64,000 nucleotides of DNA. Source: Treponema rectale. GTDB taxonomy: Bacteria; Spirochaetota; Spirochaetia; Treponematales; Treponemataceae. The stretch covers positions 949,816 to 1,013,815 of the forward strand of contig NZ_JACHFR010000002.1 of assembly GCF_014202035.1 (NCBI RefSeq), in the 5' to 3' direction. Each line of letters begins with the position of its first letter. Positions within the stretch are counted from its first letter, which is position 1. The position numbers and the translations under genes are program-made. Under the pieces are notes generated by a model that did no database searches, was not told where the DNA came from, and was given only the letters and a program-made list of their open reading frames with translations. This document shows, in pieces, positions 41,783 to 50,473 of this stretch.

Positions 41783-42064
41783 TTATTCTGATTTAACGAA
41801 AAATACTTTTATTCCTTCATCAGGAAATTTTTCTTTTACTGCAGCAATGATTTTTTTTACCGCAGTTTTTTCTTCGTCTTCAATATAGCTTATCATTAGA
41901 AAATTTGTTTCAGGCCATGTTGCCGTTCCTAATTTATAGCTTGATTTTCCACGTCCGGTAACAAGAGGCACGGTTGTGTAAAGTATTCCCGGAATATTTT
42001 CTTCAAGTACTTCAATTATGTCATCCTGAACGGACTGGTTTGCAATTATTTCTGCCCTGTACAT
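41783..42064 (-). CDS. PG0541-type efflux-associated small protein
   Basis: ATG 42064 follows AGGAGG. The 93-aa product (MYRAEIIANQSVQDDIIEVL, TTVPLVTGRGKSSYKLGT, TNFLMISYIEDEE) resembles the PG0541 family, small cytoplasmic PII-like proteins coded next to RND pumps. A role in regulating the pump is inferred. It begins 1 bp after the pump gene stop. Confidence 0.75.
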   Translation of the reverse strand: MYRAEIIANQSVQDDIIEVLEENIPGILYTTVPLVTGRGKSSYKLGTATWPETNFLMISYIEDEEKTAVKKIIAAVKEKFPDEGIKVFFVKSE

Positions 42065-42065
42065 T

Positions 42066-45000
42066 TTAATCCTCCTGTGTAACTTCAGCTTCAGGCTGTT
42101 CCGTTTTTCCTTCAAGTAAAACCCTGATGTGGCTTTTCTGAGTTTTCTTTTCCTTCATGATGAGGGAATAAAGAACTGGAATAAAGAACAGAGTAACGAA
42201 AGTAGAAGAGGTAAGTCCTCCTACAACAGCAACTCCTATAGGCTGAACCATTGCGGCACTTCCGCTTGTAGCAAAACACATCGGCAGCATTCCGAGAATT
42301 GTAGTAAGGGTTGTCATAAGAACTGGACGCAGACGGCTTGCACCTGCTTCAAGACAGGCTTCCTTTTTCTTGTAGCCTCTGTCTATGAGGAGGTTTGTAT
42401 AGTCAACAAGAATGATACCGTTGTTTACTACGATACCTACAAGCATGATCAGTCCTACGGCACTTACCATGGAAATAGCCTGACCTGTTATTTTGTATAT
42501 TCCTACTACACCGATTACAAGGAACGGAATCGTACAGAGGTTGATGAGAGGTGCCTTAAAACTTTCGTAAGTTCCGGCCATTACTCCGAATACCAGCAGG
42601 ACTGCCATAAGGATAATGCTGCCGTAAGTTTTGCTCTGGTCCTGCATGCTCTGCCAGGTTCCGTCGTAAGTAATGTTTACGTTATCAGGAATAATGAAGG
42701 TAGAAGCTATTTCTTCTTTAAGAAGGTTTTCTACTTCACGGGCATTTGCATTTGAAACAATGTCAGCACTTACAGTAACGACGCGGGTCTGGTTTTCGCG
42801 CTTGATGCTTACAGGTCCCAGGCCTTTTTTTACTTCTGCAAAGTTTGCAACGCTTACCTTGCCGTTTGTTCCCGTTACATAAATCTGTTCAAGGTCAATG
42901 ACTTTCTGCTTGTCAGAATCCTGATACATGATTTTTACGGAATACTCTTTTCCGTTGTCACGGTAGGTTGTTGAAGTAACACCGTTGATGGCATAGTTGA
43001 TTTCTTTTGCAACTGTAGTTACGTTGACGCCGAAGGAATAAGCTCTCTGTCTGTCGATTACAACTTCAACTTCAGGAACTCCTTCTTCCGTGTCAATACT
43101 TACTTCTCCGATGTCGCTTATGGATTCCATTACTTCACGAACCTGAGAAGCAACGGAAAGTGCATCATTGAGGGAATCAGACTTGATTTTAAGTACAAGA
43201 TCGCTTCCCGTCATCTGTCTCATCATGCCCTGAGAAAAGTTGAATCTTACTCCGGCAAAATCGTTGAAGTGGGCGCGGAGTTTCTGCTGTATGGTTGCGG
43301 CTGTATCAATCTGACTGTCACTGTCCGGCAGTTTTATTTCTATGCTTCCCTTGTAGGAAGAAGAAGTGCCTCTTCCAGTACCGATGCTTGTAATGATGTT
43401 TGTATATCCTTTAATTTCATCCTTGCAGATCTGTTCAAGAGTTGTCATTACCTGTGCTGTTTCGCTTAAGGTTGTTCCTGTAGGAAGGGTTGCAGTTACT
43501 GTAACGCTGTCGTCACTTCCTGAAGGCATCATGTTGATTCTTAAAGTTGGAATGAAAGCAAATGAAACTGCAAGAACGCTTACACAGATTATGACTGTAA
43601 CTGCACGATGGTTAAGGGCTGCATTGAGTGCTTTTCTGTATGCTCTTGTAACGGCATTAAGCGGAATATCCAGCAGTTCGTAGAATTTGCGAAGAGGCTT
43701 GAATTTAACAGGCTTTTCTTTTCTGTTGGACAGCGGAAGAAATTTTCCTGCAAGAACCGGAACAAGGAAGATGGCTACGAACAGTGATGAAATAAGTGCG
43801 ATTACTACTGTAAAGATAATTCCCTTGAACATCTGTCCCATCATTTCCAGATCCTTAAGGAAGAACAGGAACGGTATGAATACACATATGGTTGTAAGGT
43901 TTCCGGATACGACGGACATTACCATTTCACTGGAGCCGAGTTCTGCTGCGACTTTAGGTTTTGCACCGCGGGTTCTGTAGACGTAGATGTTTTCAATCAT
44001 AACGATGGAAGCATCTACAATCATTCCTACTCCGAGAATAAGTCCTGTCAGGGTCATCATGTTCAGTGTGATTCCTGCCATGCTCATGCACAGCATTGTA
44101 ATTACAAGAGAAAGAGGAATGCTGATTGCAATGATGATTGTGGACTTAAAGTTTTTCAGGAAGAGGAAAAGAATTATTACGGCAAGCAGAAGTCCTTCGT
44201 AACAGCTTTCTATAAGAGTGTTGATTGTGTCCCTGATGGAATCAGTAGTGTCAGAAACAATCTCAAGAGAAACATCTGCCGGAATTGCTTCTTCTATTTC
44301 TTTCATTTTTTCATAGACTGCATTTGCAACAGTTACGCTGTTTTTTCCGGACTGTTTGCTGACGCTGATGTATACGCCCGGGAGGCTGTTGATGTAAACT
44401 TCACTGGTCTTATCTTCGTAGCCGAGTTCTGCAGTTCCGATGTCAGAAAGTTTTACGACATATCCGTTTACTTCCGTAATGATTGTATTTCTGATTTCTT
44501 CGATACTTGAAAATTCCCCTGTCGTGCGGATTGAATAGTCTGTGGTACCTTCCGTTATTTTACCGCCGCCAAGTTCAAGGTTCTGTTTTGCAAGGGCAGT
44601 GTTTACGTCTGTAATTGTAAGTCCGTATGCTGCAAGACGGTTCTGGCTCAGTTCAATTCGTACTATTTTAGAACGGCCTCCGTATACAGAAGCTTCTGCA
44701 ACGCCGTCTGTCTGTTCAATAAGGTCTGTTATTGTATCTTCTGCGATGACTTTAAGATCATCAACGGAACGGTTGCCTTTTACTGCAAGACGGATTATAG
44801 GCATGCTGTCACTGTCCATCTTAAAGATGCTTGGAGAATCACAGTCATCCGGCAGGGATTTTGAAACACGGTCCAGTTTGTCCCTTACATTGTTTGTAGC
44901 AATATCAAGGTCTGTTCCGTAATTGAATTCAAGTGAAATAGTAGAAGAACCTTCCGAAGAAGTACTGGTCAAGTTCTTAAGGCCGCTTACGCTGATAAGC

Positions 45001-45209
45001 TGGGCTTCAAGAATTTTCGTAACTGACTTTTCTACTGACTCAGGACCTGCGTTTGTATATGTCGTGCGTACCATAAGATACGGACTGTCAACGTCAGGCA
45101 TAAGGCTTATAGCAACATTTTTTATCGTAAAGATTCCGATAATTCCCAAAAGTACGAAGACAATAAGGGTAAGTACCGGATGCTGAAGTGTTTTTTTACT
45201 GATGCTCAT
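42066..45209 (-). CDS. RND-family efflux pump, inner-membrane transporter
   Basis: The 1047-aa product is an AcrB/MexB-like transporter with 12 membrane segments, two large periplasmic loops and the signatures of the HAE families (VGMIVDASIVMIENIYVYR with the proton-relay Asp pair, VGIVVNNGIILVDYTNLLID). It should export drugs or other toxic small molecules using proton entry. It lies between the adaptor and the PG0541-type gene in one leftward operon. Confidence 0.96.
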   Translation of the reverse strand: MSISKKTLQHPVLTLIVFVLLGIIGIFTIKNVAISLMPDVDSPYLMVRTTYTNAGPESVEKSVTKILEAQLISVSGLKNLTSTSSEGSSTISLEFNYGTDLDIATNNVRDKLDRVSKSLPDDCDSPSIFKMDSDSMPIIRLAVKGNRSVDDLKVIAEDTITDLIEQTDGVAEASVYGGRSKIVRIELSQNRLAAYGLTITDVNTALAKQNLELGGGKITEGTTDYSIRTTGEFSSIEEIRNTIITEVNGYVVKLSDIGTAELGYEDKTSEVYINSLPGVYISVSKQSGKNSVTVANAVYEKMKEIEEAIPADVSLEIVSDTTDSIRDTINTLIESCYEGLLLAVIILFLFLKNFKSTIIIAISIPLSLVITMLCMSMAGITLNMMTLTGLILGVGMIVDASIVMIENIYVYRTRGAKPKVAAELGSSEMVMSVVSGNLTTICVFIPFLFFLKDLEMMGQMFKGIIFTVVIALISSLFVAIFLVPVLAGKFLPLSNRKEKPVKFKPLRKFYELLDIPLNAVTRAYRKALNAALNHRAVTVIICVSVLAVSFAFIPTLRINMMPSGSDDSVTVTATLPTGTTLSETAQVMTTLEQICKDEIKGYTNIITSIGTGRGTSSSYKGSIEIKLPDSDSQIDTAATIQQKLRAHFNDFAGVRFNFSQGMMRQMTGSDLVLKIKSDSLNDALSVASQVREVMESISDIGEVSIDTEEGVPEVEVVIDRQRAYSFGVNVTTVAKEINYAINGVTSTTYRDNGKEYSVKIMYQDSDKQKVIDLEQIYVTGTNGKVSVANFAEVKKGLGPVSIKRENQTRVVTVSADIVSNANAREVENLLKEEIASTFIIPDNVNITYDGTWQSMQDQSKTYGSIILMAVLLVFGVMAGTYESFKAPLINLCTIPFLVIGVVGIYKITGQAISMVSAVGLIMLVGIVVNNGIILVDYTNLLIDRGYKKKEACLEAGASRLRPVLMTTLTTILGMLPMCFATSGSAAMVQPIGVAVVGGLTSSTFVTLFFIPVLYSLIMKEKKTQKSHIRVLLEGKTEQPEAEVTQED

Positions 45210-45224
45210 CTGTACCTCCGGAAA

Positions 45225-46196
45225 TTATTTATTCTGCTTCTGTCCTTCATCAGAAGTTTCTGTTTTCTTTTTATTAACGTCACGGATTTTTGCTCCGTCA
45301 CTAAGAGATGTCTGTCCCTGAATTACAACGGTTTCTCCCGCTTCAACTCCGGAAGTAATCTGAACGACACCGTCTACGCTGCTGCCTAAAGTAACGGTAC
45401 GTTTTTCTACGGTATCATCTTCTTTTACAACGTAAGCAAAATATTCTCCGTTATTCTGTACGAGGGAATCTGACGGCATGACTGCATAATTGCTGTAGTC
45501 CTGAGTGTAAAGCTTGACTTTTGCAAACATACCGGCATTGATTCTTGAATCTGCTTTGTCGAAAGTAAGAATGATTTCTTTAGTACGGCTTGCTGCATCA
45601 ACTACAGGAGAAACATACTGTACTGTTGCCGTAAAAGTAACTCCAGGATAGGCTTCTACGGTTATGTCTGCTTTAAGTCCCGGTTTAAGTACTGCAACAT
45701 ATCGTTCAGGGATGCTTGCCGTAATCTGAAGGCTTGCAATGTCACCGATGACTGCTATTGCAGTTGAAGTGTTTACTGTAGTTCCGTTTTTAAGGGGAGA
45801 ACTAATTATGCTTCCGTTAATAGGTGCGTAAACGGGACTTTCTTTATAGTAGGAACCGGGAGAAGTAGGGTCTATGCTTGCAATGACATCGCCTTTTTTT
45901 ACAGATGTTCCGAGCATTACTTTTGTGGAAATTATTTTTCCTGCCGTATCAGGATAAACTGAAACTGAATTCTGAGCTTCAACTTCACCGTTTGCAATTA
46001 CATAGTCATGAAGAGTCTGCTTTTCAAGAAGCTGGGTCTTTACGCTTATAAGGGTCTGCGCTCCTCCGCGTCCATTTCCCATGCCCATGACGCTGCCGTC
46101 AGATTTTGCGGTAGCTGCATAGGTTATAAGAATGACTGCTGCGAGAATGGTACATGCTCCGACTAAAAATGGTTTTGTTAATTTAATACCTTTCAT
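45225..46196 (-). CDS. RND efflux membrane-fusion (adaptor) protein
   Basis: The 323-aa product has one N-terminal anchor, a lipoyl-like barrel (VSVYPDTAGKIISTKVMLGT and PVYAPINGSIISSPLKNG halves) and beta-barrel and membrane-proximal domains ending in a charged tail. The alpha-hairpin is nearly absent, so the protein is short for the family. It links the pump to the outer-membrane channel. Confidence 0.94.
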   Translation of the reverse strand: MKGIKLTKPFLVGACTILAAVILITYAATAKSDGSVMGMGNGRGGAQTLISVKTQLLEKQTLHDYVIANGEVEAQNSVSVYPDTAGKIISTKVMLGTSVKKGDVIASIDPTSPGSYYKESPVYAPINGSIISSPLKNGTTVNTSTAIAVIGDIASLQITASIPERYVAVLKPGLKADITVEAYPGVTFTATVQYVSPVVDAASRTKEIILTFDKADSRINAGMFAKVKLYTQDYSNYAVMPSDSLVQNNGEYFAYVVKEDDTVEKRTVTLGSSVDGVVQITSGVEAGETVVIQGQTSLSDGAKIRDVNKKKTETSDEGQKQNK

Positions 46197-46215
46197 TTTA
46201 CTACTCCAGAATTAT

Positions 46216-47505
46216 TTATTTGCCCAGGGTTCCGAATGAAACCCCTGTTGTATTTTCAAGATCAAGAACGGCACATATAAGGGTATATGCCTGAGACAGA
46301 AGGTTTACCCGTGCGGTAAAAAGACTGTCGCTTGCCGACTGCAGGCTCAGCAGATCTTTAGTTCCGTGATTGTAGGCTTCAAGAGTCATGTTATAGGTCT
46401 GCTCTGCAAGTTCAATACTGCTTTTTCTCAATTCAACCAGGGACTGGTATTCTTTAATCTGATTCAGATAGCTTTCTATGGAAACTTCAAGAGTTGTCTT
46501 CTGGTTTTCTATTTCAAGTTCCAGAGTCTTGACGCTGTCTTTTTTTGTATCAACGGCAAGGAAAGTATCAGACCATGGGAAGAGACCGTCCAGAGGAATT
46601 GTTGCACCAAAAGAAAGAGTTCCTTTTCCGGAATCCGTGAGGCTGCCGGTGTCATCAGAAGCTGCATTCATTGTGTAGGAATATCCTGCTGTAAGAACGG
46701 GAGTATATGCAGAAAGGCGTGCTGCTGTCAGTGCATTTTTTGCAGATTCCAGCTGAACTTCCAGGGATTTTAATGTCGGATTTTCTATAGTAATTCCGTC
46801 CAGAGAAATTTCTTTAAGGCTGAGGATTTCATTTAAATCTCCAATAAGTTTTATTTCTGTATCCTGAGGAAGGGCAAGCATCTGCTTGAAAGCTGCCGTG
46901 TCATTTTTCCAGGTTGTGCGGGCGCTCTCAAGACTGAACTGTGCATTCTGCCATGTAACCTGTGCGCTTAAAACGTCCAGCTGGCTTAAAGAGCCCCTGT
47001 TGTATTTTGTACGGTTGGATTCATACTGGCTTTTTGCCGTAGCTTCATTTTTTTCCTGAAGGGCTATGTTTTCCTGTTCGTTAAGGAGAGCCCAGAAGGC
47101 TTTTCTTACGGAAAGTTCTATCGTGCGGCGTGCTGTTTCGTAAGAAATTTTCGATGACTTGTAATTAAGGGAAGCTGCCTTTACGGAAGTTGCCAGATTT
47201 GCTGACAGTGAAAGGTTTAATTTTCCTGTAATCGTAATTGTTCCTGCGTCAGAAACTGCATTCTCTTCTTCCGGCAGTGTCTGACTGTAGGAGGCAGATA
47301 CGTTTGCGGTCGGACTGATTGAATTCCATGACCAGCGGTTGTTTCGTTCTGCCTGCTCAAGTTCAATCTGGTTCTGTTTAATTGTAAGGTTTCCATCTAA
47401 GGCATATTTTACTGAATCTTCTATGGTAAGTTTCAGTTCTTCTGAATATGCAGCGGAAACTGCTGACATAACTATTAGTGCTGTAACTGAAAAAAGTTTT
47501 CTCAT
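46216..47505 (-). CDS. TolC-like outer-membrane efflux protein
   Basis: The 429-aa product has a signal peptide (to about AAYSEE) and two outer-membrane-factor repeats (VKYALDGNLTIKQNQIELEQ at the start of repeat 1, NPTLKSLEVQLESAKNALTA at the start of repeat 2). It forms the exit duct of the pump. First gene of the operon. Confidence 0.94.
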   Translation of the reverse strand: MRKLFSVTALIVMSAVSAAYSEELKLTIEDSVKYALDGNLTIKQNQIELEQAERNNRWSWNSISPTANVSASYSQTLPEEENAVSDAGTITITGKLNLSLSANLATSVKAASLNYKSSKISYETARRTIELSVRKAFWALLNEQENIALQEKNEATAKSQYESNRTKYNRGSLSQLDVLSAQVTWQNAQFSLESARTTWKNDTAAFKQMLALPQDTEIKLIGDLNEILSLKEISLDGITIENPTLKSLEVQLESAKNALTAARLSAYTPVLTAGYSYTMNAASDDTGSLTDSGKGTLSFGATIPLDGLFPWSDTFLAVDTKKDSVKTLELEIENQKTTLEVSIESYLNQIKEYQSLVELRKSSIELAEQTYNMTLEAYNHGTKDLLSLQSASDSLFTARVNLLSQAYTLICAVLDLENTTGVSFGTLGK

Positions 47506-47526
47506 ATCAATTCCTTCTCATTTCTT

Positions 47527-47575
47527 AAACCGGTTTCAATAATAAAAATATATATTAACGGTTCGTGTTACACAA
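47527..47575 (-). promoter_or_regulatory. Efflux operon promoter and palindrome
   Basis: On the minus strand TTGTGT (47575-47570), 17 bp, TATATT (47552-47547). The perfect palindrome AAACCGGTTT (47527-47536) lies just after the expected start, where a TetR- or LacI-type repressor could block. No regulator gene is adjacent. Confidence 0.45.
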
Positions 47576-47622
47576 AAAAAAATTGTTATGAGTGAATAAA
47601 AATGTGTTATTCTGAAATTGTT

Positions 47623-48009
47623 TCAGTCGCAGGTATATCTTGCTCTGTTTGTATCCGTTTCAAAAACGTCTACTGCATAAAGCCAGGGCTGTTTTCCGTC
47701 GGTCTTTTTTAATTCAGGAAGAATTTCAATCAGTGCTGAATAAATATAAAAGGCGATGCGCTCTGCACTTGGATTCTGGTCAAACCACTGGATGTCATTA
47801 AGGTTTGTGTGGTCAAGTTTTCCTGTTACCTGTTTAAGGCCATCCTTGAGTTTTGAAAAGTCCAGAAGCATTCCCCCTTCATTTAAAACGGAACCTTTTA
47901 CGTGAACATAAACTTTGTAGTTGTGGCCGTGCAGTCTTTCACATTTGCCGTTGTAGTCCCGCAAAAAATGTGCTGCTGCAAAATCCGTATTTACTCTTAC
48001 TTCGTACAT
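47623..48009 (-). CDS. queD: 6-carboxytetrahydropterin synthase family protein
   Basis: The 128-aa product has zinc-binding His residues (FAAAHFL and LHGHNY), the catalytic Cys in NGKCERLHGHNY and PSAERIAFYIY. QueD makes carboxytetrahydropterin for queuosine. It overlaps hisF by 13 bp; no other queuosine genes are near, so the his link is positional only. Confidence 0.93.
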   Translation of the reverse strand: MYEVRVNTDFAAAHFLRDYNGKCERLHGHNYKVYVHVKGSVLNEGGMLLDFSKLKDGLKQVTGKLDHTNLNDIQWFDQNPSAERIAFYIYSALIEILPELKKTDGKQPWLYAVDVFETDTNRARYTCD

Positions 48010-48776
48010 ACATCAAGCCTTACGGGAATTCCGTCATTGTTAAGGGCTTCTTTTATAGAAGAAACCGTGTAGTCTCCTGAGTGAACCATGCTTGCAATGA
48101 GTGCGGCATCTGCTTTTCCGTCAGATAGAACTTTTGTAAGGTGTTCAGGTTTTCCGCCTCCTCCTGAAGCAATTACCGGAACATTTACGTTTTCTGAAAT
48201 CATGCGGGTAAGGTTAAGTTCGTAGCCGTCTCTGGTTCCGTCTGCATCAATGGAGTTAAGAACGATTTCTCCTGCTCCAAGTTCAACTGCTTTTTTTGCC
48301 CAGTCAAGGGCATCAAGTTCAGTGGCAACGCGTCCGCCGTTAATAAAAACCCTGTAACCGCTTGGCATAGCCGGGTCTTTTGCAGCATCCATTCCCAGTA
48401 CGATGCACTGATTGCCGAAAACCCTTGCTCCTTCACTGATAAGTTCCGGGTGTTTTACAGCCTGTGAGTTAAGGGAAACTTTTTCTGCTCCTGCAAGAAT
48501 CGTAGAACGGATGTCATCAATCGTGCCGATTCCACCGCCTACACAGAATGGAATGAATACCTGGGAAGCAACGCGGCTTATAAGGTCAAGAATCGGTCCT
48601 CTTCCTGCTGCACTGGCCATGATGTCGTAAAAAACCAGTTCATCAACTCCCTGACGGTAGTATTCAGCAGCCATTTCTACAGGGTCGCCTATATCAATAT
48701 TGTTTTTAAATTTTATTCCTTTTGTCGTGCGTCCGTCCTTTACGTCAAGACAGACGATAATTCTTTTCTTTAACAC
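47997..48776 (-). CDS. hisF: Imidazole glycerol phosphate synthase, cyclase subunit
   Basis: A GTG at 48776 preceded by GGGAG gives the usual start LKKRIIVCLDVKDGRTTKG; a longer frame begins at 48806. The 259-aa TIM barrel has both catalytic Asp (CLDVKDG, NSIDADGTRDGY). With HisH it makes imidazole glycerol phosphate and AICAR in histidine synthesis. Confidence 0.96.
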   Translation of the reverse strand: MLKKRIIVCLDVKDGRTTKGIKFKNNIDIGDPVEMAAEYYRQGVDELVFYDIMASAAGRGPILDLISRVASQVFIPFCVGGGIGTIDDIRSTILAGAEKVSLNSQAVKHPELISEGARVFGNQCIVLGMDAAKDPAMPSGYRVFINGGRVATELDALDWAKKAVELGAGEIVLNSIDADGTRDGYELNLTRMISENVNVPVIASGGGGKPEHLTKVLSDGKADAALIASMVHSGDYTVSSIKEALNNDGIPVRLDVCTK

Positions 48777-48792
48777 TGTCTGCTCCCGTTTT

Positions 48793-49452
48793 TTACAGTT
48801 CTGCAAAGTTTCTTAAAATCTGAAGTCCTGCACTTCCTGATTTTTCCGGATGAAACTGAAAGACGCTGATGTTGTCTTTTTCTATGATTGAAGGTACAAG
48901 CATTCCGTAGTCAGCCGCTCCTTTTATAACCGAAGGATCATCAGGCTGAATTACGTATGAGTGTACAAAGTAAAAATCTGTGTGTTCCGGGATTCCTTTC
49001 ATCAGACGGGAACCGCCGTTAAGATAGGTAATGTCATTCCAGCCCATGTGAGGAACTTTCAGCTCGTTTTTAAGCATGGCCCTTTCTTTGTGTTCGTTTT
49101 CGTCAGGATGTCTTTCCTGCCACAATTTAGAAAAGTGCCGTATTTTTCCTTTTAAAATGCCCAGACATTCAACATTTCCTTCTTCACTGAAATCAAAAAT
49201 GATCTGAGAACCCAGACATACACCTGCCAGAGGTTTGCCTGAAGCAGCAAAGTCTTTTAAAAATGAGTCGTATCCGCTTTTTTTTAGCTGTTCCATAGCA
49301 TATGCAGCATCACCAACGCCAGGAAATATGATCCTGTCTGCATTTTTAAGTTCTGCAGGGGTTTTAGAAATAATGTAGGGTGCTTTTATGTAGTTAAGGG
49401 CCCGTTCTACGCTTTTAATGTTGCCGGCATTATAATCTACTATACCAATCAT
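48793..49452 (-). CDS. hisH: Imidazole glycerol phosphate synthase, glutaminase subunit
   Basis: The 219-aa class I amidotransferase (MIGIVDYNAGNIKSVERALN, GVCLGSQIIFDFSEEG with the nucleophile Cys, FHPEKSG) supplies ammonia to HisF. Start 49452 is taken from the family; no clear ribosome site, and ATG 49479 is an alternative. HisH, hisF and queD form one leftward operon with no other his gene nearby. Confidence 0.95.
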   Translation of the reverse strand: MIGIVDYNAGNIKSVERALNYIKAPYIISKTPAELKNADRIIFPGVGDAAYAMEQLKKSGYDSFLKDFAASGKPLAGVCLGSQIIFDFSEEGNVECLGILKGKIRHFSKLWQERHPDENEHKERAMLKNELKVPHMGWNDITYLNGGSRLMKGIPEHTDFYFVHSYVIQPDDPSVIKGAADYGMLVPSIIEKDNISVFQFHPEKSGSAGLQILRNFAEL

Positions 49453-49591
49453 GCATAAAAAGTAGCAGTTACCGTGCATTTTTTCAATGGATTTTTCGGT
49501 AATAGGGAGATTGAAAAACATGAAAATTATCCACCTTTTTCTAAAAAATAAATGGTTGCTAAAATAAAATTTCTATGTTTATGTTTTCCCT

Positions 49592-50326
49592 ATGATTCCA
49601 GAAAATATGAAACTTGTATGGCAGGATAATTTTGACGGCAGCGGACTTGATTCAGCTAAGTGGAAAAAACTTGTCTGGAAAAAGGGCGTTGTGAATAATG
49701 AGGAGCAGTGTTATACGGATGATTCTGAGACCTGCTTTATAGATAATGGTCTTGTAATTCAGGCTGTAAAAACGGAAAACGGAAGCTGGAAAAGTGCCCG
49801 CATAACTACAGCCGGTCTTTGTTCCTGGAAGTACGGATATTTTGAAGCAAAAATAAAGCTTCCTGCAAAAACGGATGGTATCTGGCCGGCTTTCTGGATG
49901 ATGAGTGAAGAAAATGCTTACGGTAAGTGGCCCCGTTCAGGAGAAATTGATATTCTTGAATATTCGCCTGCAACTTTCGGTTCTGATGTGTATGGAACCG
50001 TTCATTATGGAACGGGAACTGTGGATAAAGAAACGCATTTCTGGAAAAACCTTATGCGCGTTCCCCTTGAAAAACTGCCTGAATCTGCTGACGGTTATCA
50101 TACTTACGGACTTATGTGGTCTGAAAATGAAATCAGCTTTTATTATGACGGAATAAAGTCTGCTTCTTCCTGGCGGCGCTATGACGGGGATGAAGTACGC
50201 TGGCCTTTTGACAGATCCTTTCATTTTATAATTAATCTTGCCATGGGCGGAACTTTAGGCGGTAAAATTCCTGAAAATCTTGAACGTGCGTCCATGAAAA
50301 TTGAATATGTAAGGGTGTGGCAATAA
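49592..50326 (+). CDS. GH16 beta-glucanase (laminarinase-like) without signal peptide
   Basis: The 244-aa product is a bare GH16 domain: KLVWQDNFDGSGLDSAKWKK, then ARITTAGLCSWKYGYFEAKI, WPAFWMM and SGEIDILEYS with Glu118 nucleophile, Asp120, Glu123 acid/base. The extra Leu in EIDILEY (ExDxxE) marks the laminarinase-type group, cutting beta-1,3-glucan. No signal peptide or anchor precedes the domain, and both possible starts (49592, 49607) lack a ribosome site. Either it is cytoplasmic and acts on imported oligosaccharides, or its true start is missed. First gene of the glucan locus. Confidence 0.92.
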   Translation: MIPENMKLVWQDNFDGSGLDSAKWKKLVWKKGVVNNEEQCYTDDSETCFIDNGLVIQAVKTENGSWKSARITTAGLCSWKYGYFEAKIKLPAKTDGIWPAFWMMSEENAYGKWPRSGEIDILEYSPATFGSDVYGTVHYGTGTVDKETHFWKNLMRVPLEKLPESADGYHTYGLMWSENEISFYYDGIKSASSWRRYDGDEVRWPFDRSFHFIINLAMGGTLGGKIPENLERASMKIEYVRVWQ

Positions 50327-50473
50327 TTATACTGCACTAAAGTCGAAAAAAATGCACCTTTCTAAAAATTGTCCGTCTTGAGAATTCCCTCTGTCAGGCT
50401 GAGAATATCATAAAAGTTAAAGATAGACTGGGGCTGAAAGTTGTATGCACTTCAGGCTCCGGTAGGGGGTATT

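Noticed and set aside
42129-42755. 208-codon plus-strand frame opposite the RND gene
   Set aside because: Antisense shadow of a conserved transporter.
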